DNA of 64,000 bases from Polyangiaceae bacterium (GCA_016719945.1 JADJYE010000021.1:1-64000), one strand, 5' to 3'; shown: positions 17,476 through 26,082, counted from the first letter of the stretch. Numbers and translations: made by a program. Notes: generated by a model from the sequence alone, not told the origin.

Positions 17476-18984
17476 ATGATCCCGGACGAGCAGCGTGGCC
17501 GCATTCGGCGACTCTTCTTCGCGGAGCACTGGAAGGTGGGCACGATCGCCACCGAGCTCGGCGTTCATCACGACACGGTGGAGCTCGCCATCGAGCCCCG
17601 CAGGTTCGTCAATCGCGGGCTCTGCAGCAGCGCCACTTTGCTCGACGCGTACCTCCCGTTCGTCGCCCAGACCCTGGAGCAGTATCCGCGCCTGCGCGCA
17701 ACCCGCCTGTTCGAGATGATCCGGGACCGCGGCTACAGGGGCAGCGTCTACGCCGTCCGTCGTCATGTGCGGCGAGTCCGACCCGCCCATCATGAGGCGT
17801 TTTTCCGCCTGACCGTGCTGCCCGGAGAGCAGGCCCAGGTCGACTGGGGCCCGTTCGGGAAGATTCGTGTCGGGCAGGGCGAGCGCGCGCTGTCGTGCTT
17901 CGTGATGGTGCTCGCCTCGTCGCGCGCTACGTTCGCGCGCTTTACGCTCGACCAGACCCTCGAGAGCTTCGTTCGCTGCCACGTGGAGGCGTTCCAGCGG
18001 TTCGGCGGCGTTCCCAGGGCCGTGCTCTACGACAACCTGAAGAGCGTCGTCATCGAGCGACAGGGCGACCTCATCCGCTTCCATCCACGCATCCTCGAGC
18101 TCGCGGGCCACTATCACTTCGCTCCCACCCCCGTCGGCATCGCGCGCGGCAACGAAAAGGGCCGCGTCGAGCGACGGATCCGCGACCTCCGCGAGGCCTT
18201 CTTCGCGGCGCGCTCGTTCTCGTCCCTTGCGGATCTCAATCAGCAGCTCGACGCCTGGATCGATCGCGTCGTCCACGGTCGTCGCGTTCCCGGAGACGCC
18301 GCCCGCACCGTCGCCGAGTCCCTCGCCGACGAGCAGCAGAGCCTCCTGCCGCTGCCCGAGCATGCGTTCGACCCGTGCCACGTGCAGTCCGTCGCCTCGG
18401 GCAAGACGCCCTACGTTCGCTTCGACCGCAACGATTACTCCATCCCGCACACGCTCGTCAGGAAACCACTCACGCTCGTGGCCTCGGAAACGACCGTCCG
18501 CGTGCTCGATGGTGACAAGGAGATTGCGCGGCACCAGCGCTCCTGGGACACCCGGCGCCAGATCGAAGATCAGGCTCACCTCTCCGCGCTTGCCCGCGAG
18601 AAGCGCAAGGCGCGCGACCACCGCGGTCGCAACCGCCTCGTCGCGGGCTGCCCCAGCGCCCACGCCTTCCTCGGACAGATCGCACCACACGGCGGTCATC
18701 TCGGCGGCACCACCACCCGGCTTCTCCACCTGCTCGACACCTATGGCGCCACCGATCTCGATGCCGCGATCGCCGAGGCCCATCGCCGCGACGCGTTCGC
18801 GGCGCAATCCGTCGCCCACATCCTCGATCAGCGCGCACGCGCTCGCGGCGCCCCGGCTCCCATCGAGGTCGTGCTCCCCGACGACCCACGCGTCCGCGAT
18901 CTCGTCGTCACTCCGCACGCGCTCCATCGCTACGATCACCTCGCCGCCGAATCCCTCGATTCAGCGCCGGAGGACGACCAATGA
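17476..18984 (+). CDS. istA: IS21-family transposase IstA
   Basis: A 502-residue DDE transposase. The N-terminal helix-turn-helix reads IRRLFFAEHWKVGTIATELG (about 9-28). The catalytic core has EQAQVDWGPFGKI (first Asp in the QVDWG motif), GVPRAVLYDNLKSVV (second Asp) and GNEKGRVERRIRDLRE (catalytic Glu). The C-terminal part (SIPHTLVRKPLTLVAS) is the usual IstA beta domain. Start ATG 17476; a longer in-frame reading from 17200 is spurious. It overlaps istB. Confidence 0.85.
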   Translation: MIPDEQRGRIRRLFFAEHWKVGTIATELGVHHDTVELAIEPRRFVNRGLCSSATLLDAYLPFVAQTLEQYPRLRATRLFEMIRDRGYRGSVYAVRRHVRRVRPAHHEAFFRLTVLPGEQAQVDWGPFGKIRVGQGERALSCFVMVLASSRATFARFTLDQTLESFVRCHVEAFQRFGGVPRAVLYDNLKSVVIERQGDLIRFHPRILELAGHYHFAPTPVGIARGNEKGRVERRIRDLREAFFAARSFSSLADLNQQLDAWIDRVVHGRRVPGDAARTVAESLADEQQSLLPLPEHAFDPCHVQSVASGKTPYVRFDRNDYSIPHTLVRKPLTLVASETTVRVLDGDKEIARHQRSWDTRRQIEDQAHLSALAREKRKARDHRGRNRLVAGCPSAHAFLGQIAPHGGHLGGTTTRLLHLLDTYGATDLDAAIAEAHRRDAFAAQSVAHILDQRARARGAPAPIEVVLPDDPRVRDLVVTPHALHRYDHLAAESLDSAPEDDQ

Positions 18985-19761
18985 GCAGCCTGAAGGCGCG
19001 GCTCCACGCCCTCGGCCTGCTTGCCACCGCAGCCGAGCTCGATGATCTGGTCGCGCTGGCGACCAAGAAGCGATGGGGCCCGCAGCAACTCCTTCAGCAC
19101 ATGGTCGACGTCGAGGAAGGACCGCGCCCGACGCGGGCTCGATCGGCGTCGCGCACGCAGCCGCCTCGAGCGATTCAAGCCCATGGCCGACTTCGACTGG
19201 AACTGGCCCACGAAGATCGAGCGACCGCTCGTCGAGTCCGTCGTGCGCCTCGACTTCCTCGAGTCTGCTCGCAACGTCGTGCTCGTCGCGCCGCAGGGGC
19301 TCGGCAAGACCATGATCGCCCAGAACATCGCGCACCAGGCCATCCTCGCGGGACACGGCGTGCTCTTCCTGTCGGCCGCGCAGCTCTTGCTCGACCTCGC
19401 CGCACAAGAGTCGGCGCGCGCCCTCGATCGCCGTCTTCGCTACTACGCGAAGATCGGCCTGCTCATCATCGACAGGATCGGCTTTCTCGCCTTCGACAAC
19501 CGAAACGCAGACCTCCTCTTCCAGGTCGTCAGCCGACGCTACGAGAAGAAGAGCCTCGTCCTCACGACCAATCTCGCGTTCCGCGACTGGCCCACCATCT
19601 TTCCGAACGCGACCTGCGCCACCGCCCTCATCGACCGCGTCGTCCACCACGCCGACGTCATCCCAATCGAGGGCGAGAGCTGGAGGGCTCGCGAGGCCGA
19701 GCAGTCCGCCAAGGACCGCCGAGCCAAGAAGAAGAAGTCCGAGGTGCACACAGAGACCTGA
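18981..19761 (+). CDS. istB: IS21 helper ATPase IstB (frameshifted, altered Walker B)
   Basis: The first 45 residues (MSSLKARLHALGLLATAAEL onwards) read from 18981. A missing base near 19118 then moves the gene to the next frame: DRARRGLDRRRARSRLERFK, KPMADFDWNWP, VAPQGLGKTM (Walker A, usually GPxGxGKT) and LLIIDRIGFLAF (Walker B, usually LLIIDExGY). The DE is changed to DR, removing the catalytic Glu. NADLLFQVVSRRYE and LTTNLAFRDW follow as in the family. IstB assembles on target DNA and stimulates IstA. As read, it should not hydrolyse ATP properly. Confidence 0.75.
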
Positions 19762-19962
19762 ACCTCCCCAACTCACCTTCACGCAGCCCGACGCGACCTC
19801 CGTTGCCCGGGCTGTTCACATTTCCGCGCTTTCAGACGCTCACCAACATTCGACGGCCGACTCACCGCTGCCGACGCGCTGGCGACGCCACAGCATTCGG
19901 CGGGGGAGGCTTGCGTCGTCGGAACGACCTTCCTGCCCGAAAATGTTCGCGCCTACTTCTCG

Positions 19963-21081
19963 ATGTACTCCAAGGTAGTCCTGGTCATGCCCCTGGCCGC
20001 CAAGACGGACGCCGTCCTCGGTGCATTGGGCATTACCCGTCGGACTCTCGCCGAACTCGTCTCGCGCGGTGACGTTTCCTTCATCGCGCCGCAATCAGTC
20101 GACCGATACGATCCCGAATTTCTGGCGGAGCTAGTAGAGGCGAACCCCCGTTCGGTGACCTGGTCCCGCCGCTTGGCGGCCGCGGCGTTCGCAGACCAAG
20201 TCAGCCGGAACCCTCTCCTGGCGTTTCCGGGCAACGCCCTCGACCGCCGAGTGGTGCTTCGTTGTCTCGCGCGCCTCGAGGAATCGCTGGGCGATAGCGG
20301 GGGCCTGGCCCGTGCGATGCGCTTGGGCCTCTCGGAGGCCTGGCCCTACTACGAGCACTTCGTCCATCTTCGGGGCGCGATGGCTTCCGCCGGCGGACCG
20401 CTCGCACGCGTCGCGAGCGCGCTGGCCCAGGACATCTGGGGCAAGGACTATTTCATCGAACTCGGCGCGGCGGCGACGTCAATCGAGTGGGCGTCCGCGC
20501 TTGGCGCGTCCTTCGCGCCGTTCGACTCTGAGTCCTACAGCGAGATGGCACACGCAGAGCTGCTTCTGGCGATTCACTCGGGCGTGGAGCGGGCACCGAC
20601 GTCGCTGGCCCGCGCCACCGAGTTTTCGGTCGCCAGGGATCTGCTCGTCGTCGACAGCGACGTTGACGTCTTCGACTTCATCCACGAGCTGCAGGCGGGC
20701 GATCTTGCGCGCTTTCGAGATCTGGTACGAGGCGTTGCCAGACCGTCCAGAACTGCGGAGGAAAGCGAGGAGATCGTCTCGATGTGGAACCGCCAGATCA
20801 GTGCATACGAGCGCCGTCCGGATCGGCTGAAGAGTATGTCCCTTATCGGATTCGCGCTCGGAGCCGTAAGCAAGTTTGTGGGGGCACCAGACCTCGTCTC
20901 AATCTCGGCCGTCGTGGGCGCGGCGCTGCCAGCGGCACTGACTCTCATCAACGAGGAGGTGGTGGGTGAGCGTGCGTCGGTCGGAACCATCGTCGACAGC
21001 GTCAACGCCAGACTCGCCAATGTCCAACCAGGTGCCGTCTTGCTCTCTCGCATGAGAAAGCTCGTCGCGGGAATGAAGTGA
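19963..21081 (+). CDS. hypothetical protein in the island
   Basis: A 372-residue protein, not recognised. It begins MYSKVVLVMPLAAKTDAVLG, then ITRRTLAELVSRGDVSFI. A helical middle part follows (LDRRVVLRCLARLEESLG, then SEAWPYYEHFVHLRGAM). A hydrophobic, Gly/Ala-rich C-terminal segment (SLIGFALGAVSKFVG ... VVGAALPAALTLI, about 290-330) could be one or two membrane spans. It lies just after the IS21 element, so the 5' end may have been removed: the frame is open upstream for about 15 codons without a start. An attC-like site follows it. Possibly a cassette gene. Confidence 0.5.
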   Translation: MYSKVVLVMPLAAKTDAVLGALGITRRTLAELVSRGDVSFIAPQSVDRYDPEFLAELVEANPRSVTWSRRLAAAAFADQVSRNPLLAFPGNALDRRVVLRCLARLEESLGDSGGLARAMRLGLSEAWPYYEHFVHLRGAMASAGGPLARVASALAQDIWGKDYFIELGAAATSIEWASALGASFAPFDSESYSEMAHAELLLAIHSGVERAPTSLARATEFSVARDLLVVDSDVDVFDFIHELQAGDLARFRDLVRGVARPSRTAEESEEIVSMWNRQISAYERRPDRLKSMSLIGFALGAVSKFVGAPDLVSISAVVGAALPAALTLINEEVVGERASVGTIVDSVNARLANVQPGAVLLSRMRKLVAGMK

Positions 21082-21139
21082 TGTTCGCAGTCCAGAGGGC
21101 GCGACTCGCAGCACCACGGCTTGGTCCAGCGGCGGGTCC

Positions 21140-21212
21140 GGCTAACAGCGCATTGCAGCGGACGGCCGCAGACGGCCGCAGACGGCCGCCACTGAATGCG
21201 TGGTCGCTAGCC
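21140..21212 (+). other. imperfect attC-like site
   Basis: GGCTAAC at 21140-21146 and GCTAGCC at 21206-21212 form near-complementary ends (the second differs from GTTAGCC by one base). The inner arms GCATTGCAGCGGACGG and CCGCCACTGAATGC pair, with single bulged bases as in attC. The apical part is a triplicated GACGGCCGCA. Total 73 bp. One R' mismatch makes it weaker than the site at 10343. Confidence 0.45.
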
Positions 21213-21306
21213 GAACTGACGTCACGCTCCCAACAATTTCGCGTGCTGTCTATCCTCGACTGTTCACTCCCAACCACTCACACTATCTCGACCAGAGAGT
21301 CATTCT

Positions 21307-21711
21307 ATGCGCGTTGCTCCGCTTCTTCTACTTCTTCTTCTGGTTGCCGTTGGATGCGGCCCTGCCGTTGGCGAGGTTCGCATGCTGGTTCGACCCGCCA
21401 AACCAGAAACCTGCGAGCTTCAGATCGTGGAAGTCACCCCAGCAGACATGGCCCCTGGAGCGAAATTTGGTCCAGGAGGCGAGCTCCAGATGATCGGCTC
21501 GATCACGATTGGAGCGTCCAAAGGGACCGATGCCATGTCCGAGGAAATTCGGCAGATCGTCCGGCCACGCGCCTGCGCGATGGGTGGCGACGTTGTATCC
21601 CTGATGGCGAGTGGCTCGGGGTCGAACCGACGAGGCTACGGACAACAGAATATCGCCTTCACCGTTTGGGGCAAGGCGAGCGGCGGTACTTCCGAGCCGC
21701 AGAAGTTCTAG
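21307..21711 (+). CDS. small putative lipoprotein
   Basis: A 134-residue protein with a clear type II signal (MRVAPLLLLLLLVAVGCGP; lipobox LVAVGC). The mature part includes MLVRPAKPETCELQIVEVTP, DAMSEEIRQIVRPRACAMGG and GQQNIAFTVWGK, giving a likely beta-rich fold with two conserved-looking cysteines. It follows the attC-like site and may be a cassette gene or the start of the flanking sequence. Function unknown. Confidence 0.6.
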   Translation: MRVAPLLLLLLLVAVGCGPAVGEVRMLVRPAKPETCELQIVEVTPADMAPGAKFGPGGELQMIGSITIGASKGTDAMSEEIRQIVRPRACAMGGDVVSLMASGSGSNRRGYGQQNIAFTVWGKASGGTSEPQKF

Positions 21712-21878
21712 CATAGTTCTCCTTGTGCGCGCATAGGTCGCTGTCTCCGGCACACTCTTCAGAATTCGAGAAACCCGTCGGCTAGTGCGTTGCACCTGAC
21801 GATTCGGTGCAGACCTGATCGTGACGCGCATTGGGGAGGGATTGGGCCGAGCCATTGAACGAGCCGGAGCCGAGGGAC

Positions 21879-23198
21879 ATGGCGCAACAAGGTTGGTACG
21901 CCGACTCGCAGAACGCGGCGATGCAGCGCTGGTGGGACGGCGCGCGATGGACTGAGCACGTTCGTCCTGCGCCGGCACGGCACCAGATGGCGTTCAGTCC
22001 CGGGCTGGCCCACGCCCCGCACCCCGCGAGCGTGGCTCGCCCCGACGTGAGCCCCCCGCCTGTCGCGACCTTCGCTCCGTCGACCGCGCCAGCCGTGGGC
22101 GCGGCAACGGGGGACCTCGAGGCCGAGCATGACGAGCTGCTCAGTCGCGTGATCGAGCTGCGAGAGACAGCCCTCCTTCAGGAGGTCGGTATCTATCATT
22201 ACCGCCATCCCCTCGACCACTCGCCGCAGTACAGGGGGCGGCTTCAGGTCCTGTCCCAGCAGATCGACCGCGCGGCGAAGGAGGGCACCGCCGTGCACGC
22301 CGCCGCGAACTACACGCTGAATGGGTCGCTCACCGAGGGTCGCAAGATGCTGGGCGAATGGAAGAAGCTCGTGCTGCGCACCTACAACACGGACGCGGAA
22401 AACATCCTGCGCTCGCTGAAGCCGAGCAACCTTCAGGCTGCGCTCCGCCGGCTCGACCAGTCCCGCGCGATCATCGCGAAGCTCGGCGCCCGGATGGAGC
22501 TCCGGATCGACGACGCATTCCACGGGCTCCGGGTCCAGGAGCTCGAGCTCACGGCCGACTACCTGATGAAGGTGGCGGAGGAGCGCGAGGCCGAGCGGGA
22601 ACGGCGGGCGCGGCTGAAGGAGGAGGAGCGTGTCCAGCGTGAGCTCCAGCAGAAAAAGGCGCTGCTCCAGACGGAGCGCGCGAAGCTCGAGAACGCACGC
22701 GCCGCGCTCGAGGCGAAGGCCGACGCGAAGGGGGTGGAGCGCCTCCTCGAGAAGCTCCGGGAGGTCGACGCCGCGATCGCCGACACCGAGAGGCGTGCTG
22801 CGAACGTCCGCGCTGGCTTCGTCTACGTGATCTCGAACCTCGGCTCGTTCGGTGAGACCGTGATCAAGATCGGCATGACCCGGCGAGAGCACTGGCAGGA
22901 TCGTGTCGACGAGCTGGGCGACGCCTCTGTGCCGTTCCGGTTCGACGTGCACGCCGCGATCTACAGCGATGACGCGGTTCGGCTCGAGGGCGAGCTACAC
23001 CGGCGCTTCGCGGATCGCCGGCTGAACCTCGTCAACCTGCGCCGCGAGTTCTTCCGGGTGACGCCCGCGGAGGTCTGCGAGGTGCTCATGGAGCTGCGTG
23101 GCGAGCTCCTCGACTTCGTCGAGCTGCCGCCCGCCGAGGAGTGGTGGGCGAGCGAGCATCAACGGCAGCTGGCGGCGCCGCCGCCGGAGGAGACCTGA
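21879..23198 (+). CDS. DUF2510 + coiled coil + T5orf172 (GIY-YIG-like) protein
   Basis: About 439 residues. WYADSQNAAMQRWWDGARWT at the N-terminus is a DUF2510-like motif (WYxDP...RWWDG..WT). A long coiled coil follows (EEREAERERRARLKEEERVQ onwards). The C-terminal domain FVYVISNLGSFGETVIKIGM, then DRVDELGDASVPFRFDVHA and LEGELHRRFADRRLNLVNLR, is a T5orf172 domain, a GIY-YIG nuclease relative. ATG 21879 fits the DUF2510 start better than 21831. The next gene starts two bases after its stop. T5orf172/DUF4041 proteins are found in phages and defence islands; nuclease activity is plausible but untested. Confidence 0.75.
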   Translation: MAQQGWYADSQNAAMQRWWDGARWTEHVRPAPARHQMAFSPGLAHAPHPASVARPDVSPPPVATFAPSTAPAVGAATGDLEAEHDELLSRVIELRETALLQEVGIYHYRHPLDHSPQYRGRLQVLSQQIDRAAKEGTAVHAAANYTLNGSLTEGRKMLGEWKKLVLRTYNTDAENILRSLKPSNLQAALRRLDQSRAIIAKLGARMELRIDDAFHGLRVQELELTADYLMKVAEEREAERERRARLKEEERVQRELQQKKALLQTERAKLENARAALEAKADAKGVERLLEKLREVDAAIADTERRAANVRAGFVYVISNLGSFGETVIKIGMTRREHWQDRVDELGDASVPFRFDVHAAIYSDDAVRLEGELHRRFADRRLNLVNLRREFFRVTPAEVCEVLMELRGELLDFVELPPAEEWWASEHQRQLAAPPPEET

Positions 23199-23199
23199 G

Positions 23200-24222
23200 A
23201 TGGGCTGGAGGGGAGCGCTCCGCGCGATTCAGGCAGAGCAGCGCCGCCAAGAGCGAGCCGCTGCGCGCCGACACCGCGAGGTCCAGCTCCAGCGCGCGCA
23301 GATGGAGCGCGCGTACAGGCAGGCGATGGCGCAGCACAACACCGCGATGCAGGCCCAGGCCGAGCAGGCCTGGGCGCAGTACCAGATCGCGGCGTTCGAG
23401 GCGTACATCCAGTTCATCCTGTCGGTGCATGTCGACGCGTACGAGACGCGCGACTGGAACGCGCTCGCCCACGCGGCGCCGCCGCAGCGCTGGAACCAGC
23501 ACGAGCAGGCCGCCGTCCACGCGCTGCGGACCTTTCAGCCGACGCTGGCCCAGAGAGCCCTCGGCAGCAGCGCGAAGCTCCACGCTGAGCTCGAGGCCGC
23601 AGTGTACACCGCGCGACAACACGACGAGGTCGCGCACCGGCAGGCCGTCGAGTCCTGGGAGTGGTACCGCACAGTGGCGCAGGGCGTGCTCGGCGGCGAC
23701 CCGGAGGCGTATGCGGTCGTCCTTGAGCACCTGACCCCGTTCGCCGAGCTCGAGCAGCTCGGCGTCTGGGTCAAGACGAAGAGCGAGGACGCCTCCTACG
23801 TCGAGGCCGAGGTCGTAGTCCGGGGGGCGAACGTCATCCCGAAGGAAATGCCCAGCGTCGCCCGAGGGAAGCTCTCCTCGAAGGCCGTCCCCGCGGCCCA
23901 GTACTGGGGCTGGTACGAAGATCACGTCTGCGGCGCCGCCATCCGCGTCGCACGCGAGCTCTTCGCCGCGCTCCCCCTGAGGCACGTCCTCGTCCACGTC
24001 GGTGCCCAAGGCGTGAACCCCGCGACCGGCCACGAGGAGCCGCAGTGGATGGTCTCGGCATGCCTCGAACGCGAGCCCGTCATGCGCCTCAACTTCGAAC
24101 GCATCGACCCCTCGGACGCCCTCGCCGCGCTGGGGGCGAACACGGGCTTCAAGAAGAAGAGGCAGGCGCCGGGCGCGGTGAAGCTGGCGACGCTGGGTCC
24201 CGCTGTGGGGATTGGGAGGTAG
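23200..24222 (+). CDS. coiled-coil partner protein of unknown function
   Basis: 340 residues, ATG at 23200 immediately behind the T5orf172 gene (tgagATG). Residues 5-65 are a Gln/Arg/Ala-rich coiled coil (QRRQERAAARRHREVQLQRA). The middle has AVHALRTFQPTLAQRALG. A C-terminal alpha/beta part contains RVARELFAALPLRHVLVHVG and MVSACLEREPVMRLNFERI, which resembles restriction-enzyme-like or nucleotide-binding cores, but no catalytic motif can be named. Translational coupling suggests the two proteins work together. Not recognised further. Confidence 0.6.
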   Translation: MGWRGALRAIQAEQRRQERAAARRHREVQLQRAQMERAYRQAMAQHNTAMQAQAEQAWAQYQIAAFEAYIQFILSVHVDAYETRDWNALAHAAPPQRWNQHEQAAVHALRTFQPTLAQRALGSSAKLHAELEAAVYTARQHDEVAHRQAVESWEWYRTVAQGVLGGDPEAYAVVLEHLTPFAELEQLGVWVKTKSEDASYVEAEVVVRGANVIPKEMPSVARGKLSSKAVPAAQYWGWYEDHVCGAAIRVARELFAALPLRHVLVHVGAQGVNPATGHEEPQWMVSACLEREPVMRLNFERIDPSDALAALGANTGFKKKRQAPGAVKLATLGPAVGIGR

Positions 24223-24253
24223 TCGTCATGTACGTTAGCCACAAGTGGCGCGC

Positions 24254-24580
24254 CTATGCCGCCCTGGATGCCTTCTCGATCGTCTTGGCCAGGTCCCGGG
24301 GTGTCGCGCCGAGCGCAAGATGCGCTCGCACCAGCAGGTCCATCGTCACGGACGGATCGGATGCCTCCATCTTGGCAATTCGCGACTGGCTCGAGCGCAG
24401 TCGCTTTGCGAGCTCCCCCTGAGTCATTCCGCTGGCGAGCCGTCGTCGACGAAGCGAATCGCTCAGTGCCAGCTTGAGCTCGATCAGCGCCGCCTCGGCC
24501 GCGCTGAGACCGAGAAATTCCTCCGCGCTCCCGATCCGCCATCCCTGCTTCTCGAGCCTAGTCTTCTTCGCCTTGTCCAC
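24254..24580 (-). CDS. XRE-family antitoxin (HigA-like)
   Basis: A 108-residue protein with a helix-turn-helix at about 48-75 (GMTQGELAKRLRSSQSRIAK) after an N-terminal region GSAEEFLGLSAAEAALIELK typical of HigA-type antitoxins of gp49-like toxins. Its start overlaps the toxin gene by 23 bases. In this class the antitoxin binds the toxin and represses the shared promoter; the palindrome upstream of the toxin is the likely operator. Confidence 0.8.
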   Translation of the reverse strand: MDKAKKTRLEKQGWRIGSAEEFLGLSAAEAALIELKLALSDSLRRRRLASGMTQGELAKRLRSSQSRIAKMEASDPSVTMDLLVRAHLALGATPRDLAKTIEKASRAA

Positions 24581-24965
24581 CGGCTTCCTCCTTCGCCGCG
24601 GCGTCGTACTTCTTCAACCGCTGCTTCGAGCCGTCGATCACGGTCTGCGGCGTCGCCGCCGTCTTCTTGCTGAACACGTCCACGATCACGATGGCGTCCG
24701 GATCGAGCCGGTAGACGAGCCGCCACGTGACAGTCTCATCGTTCACCCGCAGCTCATGGCAGCGCGGGCCGATCGAAGGCATCGGCCTCGATGCCGGCAT
24801 CGCAAGCTTCTCTCGTCGCTGCAGCCGCCGCAGCAGCGTTCCCATCTCGATTCTGGCTGCCGCGCTCAGCGGCGGGCTCTTCACCTCTCCATGGAGCCAG
24901 GCGAGCGGCTTGTCCGCCTGCGTCTCCACGGGCGGCGTTGGCGCAGGCCGTGCCCTGGGCTTCAC
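24558..24965 (-). CDS. RelE/HigB (gp49-like) toxin
   Basis: About 135 residues. GPRCHELRVNDETVTWRLVY followed by RLDPDAIVIVDVFSKKT and TVIDGSKQRLKKYD are hallmarks of the gp49-like/HigB mRNA interferase family. The frame is open from an ATG at 24990-24992, but that codon sits inside a palindrome. The GTG at 24963-24965 (KPRARPAPTPP) is preferred, leaving the palindrome in the promoter. The stretch KPLAWLHGEVKSPPLS before the core is common in this group. Toxin precedes antitoxin, the HigBA order. Confidence 0.75.
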   Translation of the reverse strand: MKPRARPAPTPPVETQADKPLAWLHGEVKSPPLSAAARIEMGTLLRRLQRREKLAMPASRPMPSIGPRCHELRVNDETVTWRLVYRLDPDAIVIVDVFSKKTAATPQTVIDGSKQRLKKYDAAAKEEAGGQGEED

Positions 24966-24975
24966 GGACCAAGTA

Positions 24976-24993
24976 TATGTCCGTCCTGACATA
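24976..24993. promoter_or_regulatory. probable operator of the toxin-antitoxin operon
   Basis: TATGTC-N6-GACATA is a perfect 6+6 palindrome, 11 bases upstream of the chosen GTG start of the toxin. Its size and place fit a binding site for the XRE antitoxin. Confidence 0.55.
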
Positions 24994-25208
24994 GGTCAAG
25001 CGGCGCGGCGGCGGCTCTGGCGAACTGCGCGTTGCACCTGCCGGTCGCCGACGGTCGGGCCGCTGCGCGAGATCCGCGGAGAATGTTCGCGGCTGTCGTG
25101 CCTAGATCTTTGCGGGGTGGGCGTCGCATTGAGGCCTGGTGTCGCGGTCCTGGCGGCTGCGCTCACGACGCCGCGTGGGCCCCCGGCAAGAGCCGCCGCA
25201 GGTCGGCG

Positions 25209-25446
25209 AGCAGTCCACGCGCAGGCAGCGGCCGCGATCTTCACCCTCGTCGCCTCGTGCCGCCTCCACCGCCTCGACCCGCTCGACTGCCTCACCGCCG
25301 TGCTCCGCGTCCTGCCGTATTGGCCCGACGACCGCTATATCGAGCTCGCACCGAAAAGCTGGGCCGCCACTCGTGCGCTGCTCGATGACGCCGAGCTCCA
25401 GCTCCCGCTCGGCGACATCACCGTCCCGCCTCCCGCGAACGCCTGA
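25209..25446 (+). pseudogene. IS66 TnpC C-terminal fragment
   Basis: The end of a plus-strand open frame reads ASCRLHRLDPLDCLTAVLRV, then YWPDDRYIELAPKSWAATRA and LPLGDITVPPP. This matches the C-terminal domain of an IS66 transposase. No catalytic DDE part lies upstream in any frame, so it is a remnant. It is the third IS66 trace in the island. Confidence 0.6.
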
Positions 25447-25686
25447 GTCCCGTCGGCCCCGCCCACGCTGGGCACGCTGTGCGGTCCGTGCAGCGGTTAC
25501 CAATTATTCGCATGGGCCGCATCCCGGCTTGGCCGATCGGTCACGTTGCAGCTGTCAGCGCTGTCGGTCGCGCTTTTCGCTCCCTCTGGACGCTGCAGCC
25601 GGACAGCAATACGTTGCCCGAACCCGAGAAGAGACGAGAAGCAGAGTCAGAGTCAGCCAGAAGCTGTTCCGCTCGACACTACAACG

Positions 25687-26082
25687 ATGAATTGGCCCAC
25701 GATCTCGCTTGTGCTCGGCGTCGGGGTCGCCATCTCTGGCGCCGTCGTCGTCGTCCTCTGTCAACGCGCGTGGCTCCGCACGGGCACGTCGGGGCAGCTC
25801 CGCGGGGGCTGCTGGTTGCTCGCGGCTGCGCTCCTGGGCGCACCGCTGTCCTATGTCCCCTGGCCTGTGGTCTTCGACGACGGTTCGCCGGGGCACACCG
25901 TTCAATGGGTCGGCGTGCCCGTGCCCATGATCGCTCTGCTGGGCTACAATGGCCAGCAAGGGATCCATCCGGCGCTCCACATCTTCGCGTGGATCCTCAA
26001 CGGAGCTTTCGCCTCCGGCGTCGCGCATGGCGTCGCGTACCTTCGCTGCGCGCGAAGCCCGGAACCGAGCCGCCCGTCGTGA
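25687..26082 (+). CDS. small membrane protein
   Basis: 131 residues from ATG 25687. Three to four hydrophobic segments: ISLVLGVGVAISGAVVVVLC, GGCWLLAAALLGAPLSYV, VPMIALLGYNG and HIFAWILNGAFASGVAHGVA. It is probably an inner membrane protein of unknown function. A longer open frame from 25546 adds a low-complexity extension and is not favoured. It lies just outside the IS66 remnant. Confidence 0.55.
   Translation: MNWPTISLVLGVGVAISGAVVVVLCQRAWLRTGTSGQLRGGCWLLAAALLGAPLSYVPWPVVFDDGSPGHTVQWVGVPVPMIALLGYNGQQGIHPALHIFAWILNGAFASGVAHGVAYLRCARSPEPSRPS

Larger units (their letters stand above)
16704..19860 (+). mobile_element. IS21-family element with upstream accessory ORFs
   Basis: istA and istB overlap by four bases (ATGA at 18981-18984), the classic IS21 arrangement. 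Two short ORFs precede istA. No terminal inverted repeats or target duplication could be matched by eye, so the limits given are approximate. Damage to istB argues the copy is inactive as read. Confidence 0.6.

Noticed and set aside
16915..18939. 674-codon minus-strand open frame
   Set aside because: It is the exact antisense of istA, whose domains and catalytic residues are clear on the plus strand.
21779..21835. attC-like left arm GCGTTGCACCTGACG with GGTGCA
   Set aside because: A small hairpin only; no R' box follows, so it may be chance or a remnant.
21759..22952. 397-codon minus-strand open frame
   Set aside because: Antisense of the T5orf172 gene; Leu/Arg-rich shadow translation.
25540..25620. 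Another attC site (ACGTTGCAGCTG ... CTGCAGCCGGACAGCAATACGTTGCCC)
   Set aside because: Partial arm pairing exists, but no RYYYAAC box is present and the right box is GTTGCCC, so it stays below the evidence used for the other sites.
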